Assembly: GCA_021779435.1 (NCBI GenBank)
Contig: JAJYAR010000042.1
Location: 1-7,863, forward strand
Origin: a bacterium
GTDB lineage: Bacteria > Verrucomicrobiota > Verrucomicrobiae > JAJYAR01
Direction of reading: 5' to 3'
DNA length: 7,863 nucleotides
Shown here in pieces: positions 1 to 6,535 of this stretch (its first letter is position 1; every line of letters begins with the position of its first letter). Both the position numbers and the translations under genes were made by a program. The notes below the pieces were generated by a model. The model searched no databases. It had not been told where the DNA came from and saw only the letters and a list, made by a program, of their open reading frames with translations.

Positions 1-1671
1 GATACCGTCAGGCGAATCGCTGTGGACGGCACGGTCACGACGTATGCGGGCAGCGGCACCCCAGGGTACGCGGACGGCAATGCCACCGTGGCGCGCTTCA
101 ACTCCCCCACGGGCTTGGCCCTCGACAGCGTGGGAAACATTTATGTGGCCGACACCGGCAATTCGGTGATTCGGAAGATCACCAAGGAGGGAATGGTTTC
201 GACCGTTGCAGGTTCGGCAGGCTTGATTGGAAGCACCGATGGCCAGGGCACGTCGGCCCGGTTCAACTCTCCGTACGGCATCGCCGTTGATGCCACCGGC
301 AACATCTTCGTTTCTGACTGGGACGACTGCACGATCCGAAAGATTACCCCCGACGGCACGGTTTCCACGATTGCCGGAAAATCGATGGAATCCAACTACG
401 CGGACGGTTTGGGATCCGTGGCTCGTTTCCAGGTCCCGGCCATGATCGACATCGACAGCGCCGGAAACCTCTACGTCGCCGACCGCGGCAACGACACTAT
501 CCGGAAAGTCACGACTGCTGGCGCGTCCGTCGTCGTCTCCACGTTCGCAGGTCGAAACGGCATTCCCGGAAACCGTGATGCAGTTGGATCGCTGGCCCGC
601 TTCGCCCGTCCGAACGGCATTGCGGTCGATTCCACCGGGAAGGTGTACGTCGCGGACAACACCAACTGCCTTATCCGCAAGATCGACACCGCGGGTCTCG
701 TCACGACCCTCGCTGGCATTTCAACCGCGGGCACCACGGACGGGGTGCGTTCCGAAGCACGGTTCGCATTTCCGCAAGGGCTCGCTATGGATCGCGACAA
801 CAACATGTACGTCGCTGACGCGTGGACGCACGTGATCCGCAAGATAACGCCCCAGGGTGTCGTGAGCACGTTCGCTGGCGCGGGCTCGGTCCAGGGCAGT
901 GCCGACGGTCCGGGAGCCGACGCGCGGTTTCGTTTTCCAAACGGTCTCGCCATGGACAGGAGCGGGAATCTTTTCATCGCCGACTCGACGAACCAGACAA
1001 TCCGCAAGATCACACCCGCGGGCATCGTTTCAACGCTTGCCGGCCAGGTGCTCACACCGGGTACGGCGGACGGCAATGGAAGCGCCGCCCAGTTCAATGT
1101 GCCGGCGTACGTGGCGTGCGACGCGGCGGGAAACGTCTGGGTCAGCGACACGTACAGTCACACGATTCGCAAGGTCACGCCCGACGGCACGGTGACTACG
1201 GTTGCGGGTTCCCCCGGCATCGCCGGCAGCACCGACGGTGCCGCCGCACAGGCGAGATTCCGCGCCCCGAGAGGCATCGCGTTCGACAGCACGGGAAACC
1301 TCTACATCGCGGATTTCGGAAACGAAACGATCCGGGTGCTGACGCCCGCCGGTTACGTGAGCACCTTCGCAGGCCGCGCGCGATACCCGGGAAACACGGA
1401 CGGGCCATTGTCAGGCGCCCTTCTGAACGGACCCGTGAGCATCGCCTTCGATGGCTCTGACAATCTCTACATCACCGAATACGACACCTGCGACATCAGG
1501 ATGATCACCCGTCAGGGCTCGGTAAGCACAATCGGTGGTTACTATCTACCTGGCGCGTCCGACGGTGTCCGGCCGGATTCCGCGTTTTGGGCGGCCGAAG
1601 CGATCGTCGCCGACGCGAGTGGCAATGTGTTCGTTGCCGACACGTACAATCACACGATCCGCCGCGGCGGC
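1..1671 (+). repeat. NHL repeat array of the upstream paralogue (10 full repeats plus one partial)
   Basis: Repeats begin at about base 52 with SGTPGYADG and end with HTIRRGG near 1671. Most units have a DG near the start, an ARF..P segment, a D..GN turn, YVAD and IRKIT..G.VST.AG. Repeat 3 carries a three-residue insertion before VVSTFAG. Repeat 9 replaces the usual VAD by ITE (ITEYDTCDIRMI). Repeat 10 lacks the closing VST.AG strand, as expected if the ring is closed by an N-terminal strand. The DNA is only loosely repetitive, so the units are old. Confidence 0.9.
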
Positions 1672-2475
1672 GTCGTGGGTGTCAGCTCCCCGTCCAGCCG
1701 GCTGCTGAATCTCTCTGTCCGGGCAAACCTCATTGCCGACAAGCCACTCATGACCGGCTTCGTCCTCTCCGGCACGGCCAAGACCGTCCTCGTGCGGGCG
1801 GTCGGCCCCGGTCTGCGTCCTTACGTCGGGGACGCGACGCTTGCCGGCAACCCGCGGCTGCAGCTCTTCGATTCGTCGATGAACGTCGAGGATGCCAACG
1901 AGGACTGGGGCGGCACTTCGCTTCTCATGAACGCGTTTGCGAGCGTCGGCGCCTTCTCACTCGCTCCAACGAGCCTGGATGCCGCCACCACCCGCCGGAT
2001 CACCGGCCTGCACACCGCACATGTGCTGTCGCCGACCTCAGGCATGATCATCGTGGAAGCCTATGACAGCGACTCGGGCACCACCTCCCGGCTGGTGAAT
2101 GTCTCGGCACGCTACGGAATCGCAGGCGGCGATGGGGGCGCGCTGGTCGCCGGCTTCGTGATCGACGGATCCAACCAGAAGACACTCCTGATCCGTGGAA
2201 TCGGCCCCACCCTGAACGCGTTCGGCGTCACCGGCACCCTCCAGGACCCCGTGCTGGAGATTTACAACTCGGCGGGACAGAAGATCGCGTCCAACGACGA
2301 CTGGGATCCGGGCCTCTCCTCCACCTTCGTGAAATTTGCCTTCGACATGCCGGCAGGCAGCAAGGATGCCGCCCTTCTCATCAGCCTCCCGCCGGGCGGT
2401 TACAGCGCACAGGTCACGGGGAAGAATGGTGGCACCGGCGAGGGTCTCGTGGAAATCTACGAAGTCGCGAATTAA
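1..2475 (+). CDS. Secreted NHL-repeat beta-propeller protein (upstream paralogue), 5' end outside window
   Basis: The frame is open from base 1 (it begins DTVRRIAVDG, the middle of an NHL repeat) to a TAA at 2473-2475, so 824 residues are visible and the true start lies upstream. The GTG at 22 should not be taken as the start. After the partial repeat come ten repeats of about 54 residues with core P.G.A.D..GN.YVAD..N..IRKIT..G.VST.AG, then two related C-terminal modules. NHL repeats fold as beta-propeller blades and usually bind proteins, carbohydrate or nucleic acid; no catalytic motif is visible. By alignment with the downstream paralogue the missing part should hold a signal peptide and two blades, about 125 residues. 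Secretion is inferred from that paralogue. The biological role is unknown. The gene is followed by a GC-rich hairpin and the relic of a convergent GH43 gene. Confidence 0.93.
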   Translation, partial: DTVRRIAVDGTVTTYAGSGTPGYADGNATVARFNSPTGLALDSVGNIYVADTGNSVIRKITKEGMVSTVAGSAGLIGSTDGQGTSARFNSPYGIAVDATGNIFVSDWDDCTIRKITPDGTVSTIAGKSMESNYADGLGSVARFQVPAMIDIDSAGNLYVADRGNDTIRKVTTAGASVVVSTFAGRNGIPGNRDAVGSLARFARPNGIAVDSTGKVYVADNTNCLIRKIDTAGLVTTLAGISTAGTTDGVRSEARFAFPQGLAMDRDNNMYVADAWTHVIRKITPQGVVSTFAGAGSVQGSADGPGADARFRFPNGLAMDRSGNLFIADSTNQTIRKITPAGIVSTLAGQVLTPGTADGNGSAAQFNVPAYVACDAAGNVWVSDTYSHTIRKVTPDGTVTTVAGSPGIAGSTDGAAAQARFRAPRGIAFDSTGNLYIADFGNETIRVLTPAGYVSTFAGRARYPGNTDGPLSGALLNGPVSIAFDGSDNLYITEYDTCDIRMITRQGSVSTIGGYYLPGASDGVRPDSAFWAAEAIVADASGNVFVADTYNHTIRRGGVVGVSSPSSRLLNLSVRANLIADKPLMTGFVLSGTAKTVLVRAVGPGLRPYVGDATLAGNPRLQLFDSSMNVEDANEDWGGTSLLMNAFASVGAFSLAPTSLDAATTRRITGLHTAHVLSPTSGMIIVEAYDSDSGTTSRLVNVSARYGIAGGDGGALVAGFVIDGSNQKTLLIRGIGPTLNAFGVTGTLQDPVLEIYNSAGQKIASNDDWDPGLSSTFVKFAFDMPAGSKDAALLISLPPGGYSAQVTGKNGGTGEGLVEIYEVAN
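1696..2067 (+). other. C-terminal module A of the upstream NHL protein
   Basis: This encodes a domain of about 124 residues beginning SRLLNLSVRANL. It has TGFVLSG..KTVLVRAVGPGLRPY, a basic NPRLQLFDS strand, the NEDWGG signature and an ending IIVEAYD. It is clearly related to the module that follows and to both modules of the downstream paralogue. From memory, similar modules end many secreted proteins of Opitutus-like bacteria; I know of no established function. A beta-sandwich used for surface retention or sorting is a guess. Confidence 0.6.
2086..2472 (+). other. C-terminal module B of the upstream NHL protein
   Basis: This is the second copy of the C-terminal module: SRLVNVSARYG, VAGFVIDG..QKTLLIRGIGPTL, DPVLEIYNS, SNDDWDPG and the terminal GTGEGLVEIYE. 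It aligns strand for strand with module A, replacing NEDW by NDDW and VEAYD by VEIYE. The two modules therefore arose by internal duplication before the whole-gene duplication, because both paralogues carry both. Confidence 0.6.
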
Positions 2476-2547
2476 TCGACGCTTTACACGGCGAACGAGG
2501 GCCCGCGACACCGCGGCCCCGTTCGGTCCAGCCGAGCGGGCCGATGC
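2472..2547 (-). pseudogene. Relic of the 3' end of a GH43 glycoside hydrolase gene
   Basis: Bases 2496-2547 match 5591-5643, inside the C-terminal codons of the intact GH43 gene, with four substitutions and one missing base (a G lost from the run at 5610-5612). On the minus strand one frame reads GPLGWTERG and another PRCRGPS, matching the intact DPLDWTERG-PRCRGPS tail; the lost base explains the frame change. Reading on, the relic meets a premature TAA (2486-2484), but the ancestral stop position still holds TAA (2474-2472), aligned with the live stop at 5569-5567. Beyond about 2550 I see no convincing similarity, so the rest of the gene was deleted or never copied. It cannot encode an enzyme. 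Confidence 0.8.
2499..2520 (+). terminator. Imperfect GC-rich hairpin after the upstream NHL gene
   Basis: GGGCCCGCG, an ACAC loop and CGCGGCCCC can pair over eight base pairs with one bulged C. The hairpin starts 23 bases after the NHL stop codon, exactly as in the downstream paralogue. No T-run follows (the next bases are GTTCGG), so intrinsic termination is uncertain; it may only mark a 3' end or be a by-product of the GH43-derived sequence. Confidence 0.35.
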
Positions 2548-2726
2548 CGTCCGCGACGCCTTTGTGCCTGGGAGACAAGGTCCTGCATCGCCGGCGCGAC
2601 ACCGCCCGCACCGGCACCGGACGGCTGCGGCGGGCATTCCTCGAGTCCGTGTAGTGGAACTGGCACCACGTCGGCCGACCATCTGATGTATTGACGAAAT
2701 ACACTCGTATTGCAGGGTCGTGCGAC
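2548..2726. other. Spacer upstream of the second NHL gene
   Basis: No open frame here looks like a gene. A small hairpin is possible at 2559-2580 (CCTTTGT with ACAAGG, one bulged T). I could not find a convincing -35/-10 pair: TTGACG at 2691 resembles a -35 box, but no -10-like hexamer lies at a suitable distance before the gene. An AGGG at 2714-2717 lies nine bases before the ATG at 2727 and is a plausible ribosome-binding site. Confidence 0.5.
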
Positions 2727-5570
2727 ATGCCTCGTTCCCGTTTTCGCGGACTCGGCGCGGCGCTTGCCGCCGTCGCCCTCTGCGCCTCCATTCACGCACA
2801 ACCAGCCTACGTTTTCTCGACGTTCGCAGGCGCGCCCAACTTCGCGTATGCCGATGGCCCCGCAAGCAACGCCCGTTTTGCGATGCCGCAGGACGTCGCC
2901 GTCGATGCTTCGGGAAACATCTATATAGCGGATATGGGGAATTACGTCGTCCGCAAGATCGGCACCGACGGCACGGTTTCCACGGTGGCGGGCCGGGCCG
3001 GCGAGATCGGGATCGCCGACGGGCCCATTGCCACCGCCCGCTTCGCCGCAATCTCCGGCATCGCCGTGAGTGGAGGGTTCGTTTACGTCACCGACGGCGT
3101 AACGAATTCCGTCCGACGGATCGGGCCCGAGGGCGTCACCACGGTCGCGGGCAGCGGCACGGCCGGGAGCGCCGACGGGCCGGGAAGAACGGCAGGATTC
3201 AACATGCCCGCCGGTCTGGCAGTCGACGCGAGCGGCACGATCTACGTGGCCGACTACGGCAACAGCACGGTGCGGAAGATTGCGCCGGACGGCACCGTCT
3301 CAACGCTCGCGGGCTCCCCCGGTGCCATTGGAGCCAAGGATGGCGTCGGCTCGGCCGCGCGGCTGGCGGCACCGTTCGGAATCGCCGTCGACTCCTCAGG
3401 CAACGTCTACGTTTCCGACTGGATGGCCGCGACGATCCGGAAAATCACCCCTGACGGCACCGTCACGACTGTCGCGGGAGCGGCCGGCCTCGTCGGGTCC
3501 ACCGATGGAGCCGGAGCAGCGGCGCGGTTTGTCATTCCGGCCATGCTGAAGATCGACCAGGCCGGCAACCTGTACCTGGCGGATCGCGGAACGTACACCG
3601 TTCGCAAGATCAGCTTCACCGACGGAAACGCGGTGGTCTCCACCGTCGCAGGCCGCTCTGGAGTCCCCGGCTTCCAGGATGGCCCCGCAGCCTCATCCCG
3701 GCTGATGAGGCCCACCGGCATCGGAATCGATTCGACCGGCAACGTGTACATCTGCGACACGTACAACTGCACTATCCGCAAGCTGGATACTGCGGGCAAC
3801 GTGACGACCATCGCCGGGCAGTGCTCGGGCGGTTCGAGGGATGGCACGCGTGCAAACGCGAGTTTCTACCACCCCGCCGGCATCGCGATGAACACGGGGG
3901 GCGATCTCTTCGTGACGGATTGCTGGACCCACACCGTGCGCAAGATCACCAGGGAGGGCGTCGTCACCACGTACGCGGGCGCGGCGGGCGTCCAGGGAAG
4001 TTCCGACGGACCTGCCGCAAGCGCCCGATTCCGCTACCCGGCGGGACTCGCCTTCGATTCGAAGGGCAACCTGTTCGTCGCCGACGGCACAAACGCGACC
4101 ATTCGCAGGATCACGCCCGAGGGCATGGTCTCCACCGTTGCCGGCCAGGTTCTCACGCCGGGCACGGCGGACGGCAACGGAACCGCCGCGCAGTTCAGCG
4201 CGCCCAGGGGGCTCGCGTTCGACTCGAGCGGAAACCTGTGGGTGGCCGACTCCGGCAATCACACGATCCGCCGGATTACCACGGACGGAACGGTGACGAC
4301 GGTCGCCGGCCGCGCAGGAACCCGCGGCTCGGCGGATGGCGCCGCGGCGGCGGCGACGTTCGCCTGGCCGGACGGGCTGGCGTTCGACGGCGCAGGCAAC
4401 CTGTACATCGCGGATACCGGCAACGACACCATCCGCGTGATGACGGCGGACGGTCTTGTGAGCACGTTCGTCGGACGCGCCGGGTATCCCGGGTCCACCG
4501 ATGGCACGCTGACGACCGCGCGGCTCAGCGGCCCCGCGGGTCTCTCGTTCGATGGCGCCGGCAATCTGTTCGTGACCGAGGATGATGGCGACAGGGTCAG
4601 GATCGTCACGCGCCAGGGCTCCGTCTCGACCATCGCTGGCTACTTCACGGCCGGAGCGAGCGACGGCCTCAGACCGGACTCGAGATTGTGGGGAGCGACG
4701 GCGGTCGCCGCCGACGCCCTGGGCAACGTGTGGGTCGCCGACGGCTACAATCACACGATCCGGCGGGGCGGAATGCTGGGCGTCGCGCCGACCAGCCAGC
4801 TGAGGAATCTCTCGGTTCGCGCCAATCTCGAGGCCAACAACACGCTCATCGCAGGGTTCGTGGTGACAGGTGCCGCCAAACCCATGCTCCTTCGCGCGGT
4901 TGGTCCCGGCCTGCGGCCCTACGCGGGCGACGCCCAGCTTGCCTCGAATCCGCGTCTTCAGGTGTACGACTCGGCACAGACGGTCGTCGACTCGAACGAG
5001 GACTGGGGCGGCGGCGCCAGCCTCGTCGATGCGTTCTCGAAGGTCGGCGCATTCCCTCTGCCCGCCTCCAGTCTCGATGCGGCGGTGGTGCGCAGCATTT
5101 CGGGTCTGCATACGGTGCATGTCGTTTCGCCCACGTCCGGAATGGCCATCGTCGAAGCGTACGATACGGGATCGGGTTCGGATTCCCGGCTCGTCAATCT
5201 CTCGGCGCGCTACGGCGTGACTGCCGGTAACGGCGTCCTCGTCGCCGGCTTCGTGATCGACGGCTGGGGTCAGAAGACCGTCCTTCTTCGCGGCGTCGGC
5301 CCGACGCTCACCGCGTGGGGACTCTCGGGAATGCTCACGGACCCCGTCCTCGAAATCTACAACTCGGCCCAGGAGAAGATCGCCGCAAACGACGACTGGG
5401 CGCCGGGGCTCGCGTCCACGCTCGAGCGATTCGCGTTCGGCCTCCAGCCCGGCAGCAAGGACGCCGCCATGCTCATCAGCCTCCCACCCGGATCGTACAC
5501 GGTCCAGCTGACGGGCAAGGATGGCGGCACGGGCGAGGGACTCGTCGAGATCTACGAGATCGGCAACTAG
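2727..5570 (+). CDS. Secreted NHL-repeat beta-propeller protein with duplicated C-terminal module (downstream paralogue)
   Basis: This 947-residue protein starts at the ATG at 2727 because that gives a normal signal peptide: MPRSRFRG, a hydrophobic stretch LGAALAAVALCA, and likely cleavage after SIHA (residue 24). An in-frame TTG at 2691 would add 12 residues in front of it and is less likely. Residues 28-34 (YVFSTFAG) supply one strand, followed by twelve NHL repeats to about residue 682, then module A (690-813) and module B (820-947). Twelve blades closed by an N-terminal strand fit two six-bladed propellers, though this is inference. No catalytic residues, transmembrane anchor or PEP-CTERM tail are visible, so it is probably periplasmic, outer-surface or released. 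It is the tandem duplicate of the gene before it. The convergent GH43 gene overlaps its stop codon. Ligand and role are unknown. Confidence 0.93.
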   Translation: MPRSRFRGLGAALAAVALCASIHAQPAYVFSTFAGAPNFAYADGPASNARFAMPQDVAVDASGNIYIADMGNYVVRKIGTDGTVSTVAGRAGEIGIADGPIATARFAAISGIAVSGGFVYVTDGVTNSVRRIGPEGVTTVAGSGTAGSADGPGRTAGFNMPAGLAVDASGTIYVADYGNSTVRKIAPDGTVSTLAGSPGAIGAKDGVGSAARLAAPFGIAVDSSGNVYVSDWMAATIRKITPDGTVTTVAGAAGLVGSTDGAGAAARFVIPAMLKIDQAGNLYLADRGTYTVRKISFTDGNAVVSTVAGRSGVPGFQDGPAASSRLMRPTGIGIDSTGNVYICDTYNCTIRKLDTAGNVTTIAGQCSGGSRDGTRANASFYHPAGIAMNTGGDLFVTDCWTHTVRKITREGVVTTYAGAAGVQGSSDGPAASARFRYPAGLAFDSKGNLFVADGTNATIRRITPEGMVSTVAGQVLTPGTADGNGTAAQFSAPRGLAFDSSGNLWVADSGNHTIRRITTDGTVTTVAGRAGTRGSADGAAAAATFAWPDGLAFDGAGNLYIADTGNDTIRVMTADGLVSTFVGRAGYPGSTDGTLTTARLSGPAGLSFDGAGNLFVTEDDGDRVRIVTRQGSVSTIAGYFTAGASDGLRPDSRLWGATAVAADALGNVWVADGYNHTIRRGGMLGVAPTSQLRNLSVRANLEANNTLIAGFVVTGAAKPMLLRAVGPGLRPYAGDAQLASNPRLQVYDSAQTVVDSNEDWGGGASLVDAFSKVGAFPLPASSLDAAVVRSISGLHTVHVVSPTSGMAIVEAYDTGSGSDSRLVNLSARYGVTAGNGVLVAGFVIDGWGQKTVLLRGVGPTLTAWGLSGMLTDPVLEIYNSAQEKIAANDDWAPGLASTLERFAFGLQPGSKDAAMLISLPPGSYTVQLTGKDGGTGEGLVEIYEIGN
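2808..4772 (+). repeat. NHL repeat array of the downstream paralogue (12 repeats)
   Basis: Twelve units of about 54 residues run from YVFSTFAG to HTIRRGG. Repeat 2 is short and atypical (AVSGGFVYVTDG, without D..GN). Repeat 5 has an insertion before VVSTVAG. Repeat 7 reads MNTGGDLFVTD, and repeat 11 has VTEDDGDRVRIV in place of VAD..N..IRKI. Repeats 3-12 match repeats 1-10 visible in the upstream paralogue in order, including the shared oddities of repeats 5 and 11. Confidence 0.9.
4794..5165 (+). other. C-terminal module A of the downstream NHL protein
   Basis: Residues 690-813 read SQLRNLSVRANL, IAGFVVTG..KPMLLRAVGPGLRPYAGD, NPRLQVYDS, SNEDWGGG, LDAAVVRSISGLHTVHV and MAIVEAYD. It is the counterpart of module A in the upstream paralogue and a relative of module B just after it. 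Its fold and function are not known to me. Confidence 0.6.
5184..5567 (+). other. C-terminal module B of the downstream NHL protein
   Basis: Residues 820-947 read SRLVNLSARYGV, VAGFVIDG..QKTVLLRGVGPTL, DPVLEIYNS, ANDDWAPG, PPGSYTVQLTG and GTGEGLVEIYE, and end at EIGN. The final GTG..LVE.Y motif closes the protein in both paralogues, so the module is the true C-terminus and not a truncated domain. Confidence 0.6.
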
Positions 5571-6535
5571 CCGATGCGCTGCGGCCCGAGCGAGGGCCCG
5601 CGACACCGCGGGCCCCGTTCGGTCCAGTCGAGGGGATCGATGCACATTCGCCGTGCGGTCCGCTCGCGGTCCCAGGCGTGATACACGATCAGTTCCGTAC
5701 CGTCGCGCGCGATTGCATGGCAGTTGTGTCCCGGCCCGAGCACGTGCGGCGGCCGCTCGCGCAGCACCACCGGGCCGGGTTCGGCCGCGTGCGTCCAGGG
5801 CCCGAGGGGATGTTCCGCAACCGCGTAGCTCACGCCGTAGTCGCGGGTCTGCCAGTTTCCACCCGAGTAAAGGCAGTAGTAGCGGCCTTCGTGCACAATG
5901 ACGCACGGGCCTTCGACCGTGTGCCAGGCCTCCCACGTGCGTCCATAGAGCGTCCGGTCGCGTTCGTAGATCTGCCAGTCCGCATTCGCCCTCAGCACCG
6001 TCGTCGCAGGCGCCGCGGCGCGAAGCATGTCCTGCGTCAAAGGCACGACCGCCAGCCCCGTCCCGGTCCGGCCATCCAGGAAATCCTTCGCGAAAAACAG
6101 ATGCCACCGCCCGTCGCGCGGGTCGCGAAACGGATGCGCATCGATCGAGAACCCCTCGGCATCGGGAAGCACCGGGCCGGCGTCCGTGAAGGGTCCGGTC
6201 GGCTCCGAGGCGACCGCCACGCGCAACCGGTGAAGTTCGTCGCGCTCCCGCGGCGCCGTTGAATAGTAGAGGAAGAACCGGCCGTCCTGCATCGCGACCT
6301 CCGGCGCCCAGAACGCGTTTCCCTCCGTTCCTTCAGGAGGCACGAGCGCGCCGCCCAGGAATTTCCAGCGGACGAGATCCCGCGAGCGCAGCACCGCAAA
6401 CGCGCGCCTGGTTCCGCGGGGGCCCTTCTCCAATCCCGCTCCGGTTCCGTAGGCGTAGTACTGGTCGCCGATTCGCAGCACAAAGGGATCCGCAAAATAG
6501 CCGTCCCACACGGGGTTTTCGTACGCCAGAGCCAT
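5567..6535 (-). CDS. Glycoside hydrolase family 43 enzyme (arabinosidase/xylosidase type)
   Basis: From the ATG at 6535 this encodes 322 residues, normal for a single-domain GH43 five-bladed propeller. The family triad is visible: ADPF with general-base D16, SIDAHPF with D132 as likely pKa modulator, and VEGP with general-acid E208. GPGHN (H270), YHAWD (H286) and the C-terminal W304...GPRCRGPS are also typical. No signal peptide is seen, so it probably acts in the cytoplasm on imported arabinose- or xylose-containing oligosaccharides; the exact substrate cannot be read from sequence. A GTG at 6604 would add 23 residues that look unlike family sequence, so I prefer ATG 6535, although neither has a strong ribosome-binding site. 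The gene converges on the NHL gene, overlapping it by four bases at CTAG, and diverges from the exported-protein gene at 6817. Confidence 0.9.
   Translation of the reverse strand: MALAYENPVWDGYFADPFVLRIGDQYYAYGTGAGLEKGPRGTRRAFAVLRSRDLVRWKFLGGALVPPEGTEGNAFWAPEVAMQDGRFFLYYSTAPRERDELHRLRVAVASEPTGPFTDAGPVLPDAEGFSIDAHPFRDPRDGRWHLFFAKDFLDGRTGTGLAVVPLTQDMLRAAAPATTVLRANADWQIYERDRTLYGRTWEAWHTVEGPCVIVHEGRYYCLYSGGNWQTRDYGVSYAVAEHPLGPWTHAAEPGPVVLRERPPHVLGPGHNCHAIARDGTELIVYHAWDRERTARRMCIDPLDWTERGPRCRGPSLGPQRIG
5594..5615 (+). terminator. Perfect 9-bp GC hairpin after the downstream NHL gene, inside GH43 codons
   Basis: GGGCCCGCG, loop ACAC, CGCGGGCCC is a perfect inverted repeat starting 23 bases after the NHL stop codon. 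It also encodes the GH43 tail residues GPRCRGP on the minus strand. It could slow or stop transcription leaving the NHL gene, but there is no following T-run, so the terminator call is tentative. The same element at the same spacing follows the upstream paralogue. Confidence 0.4.

Noticed and set aside
22..24. GTG at 22 as start of the first NHL gene
   Set aside because: It lies inside an NHL repeat and the frame is open from base 1 with matching repeat sequence, so the gene begins upstream.
471..1151. A 226-codon minus-strand open frame under the first NHL gene
   Set aside because: It mirrors the NHL repeat period and is a shadow of that array.
1..1671. Periodic DNA repeats as a possible CRISPR or satellite array
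   Set aside because: The period of about 160 bases is the codon-level NHL repeat; the DNA units are diverged and fully coding.
2504..2605. The 11-mer CGCGACACCGC at 2504-2514, 2595-2605 and 5599-5609 as a repeated site
   Set aside because: Two copies are the duplicated hairpin. The third lacks the stem and is plausible by chance in GC-rich DNA.
2691..2696. TTGACG as a -35 box for the second NHL gene
   Set aside because: No -10-like hexamer is found 15-19 bases downstream, and a start site there would lie at or past the ribosome-binding site.
2691..2726. TTG at 2691 as start of the second NHL gene
   Set aside because: It would place 12 extra residues before a complete signal peptide; ATG 2727 with AGGG nine bases upstream is the better start.
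2038..3051. A 337-codon minus-strand open frame spanning the end of the first NHL gene, the spacer and the start of the second
   Set aside because: Its translation is arginine-rich and low in information, and it crosses two well-supported genes. The only real minus-strand signal there is the short GH43 relic.
3693..6107. An 804-codon open frame on the minus strand, crossing the NHL and GH43 genes
   Set aside because: It is antisense to repetitive high-GC coding sequence and gives arginine- and glycine-rich, repeat-derived text with no recognisable domain. The opposing NHL frame and the true GH43 frame explain the DNA.
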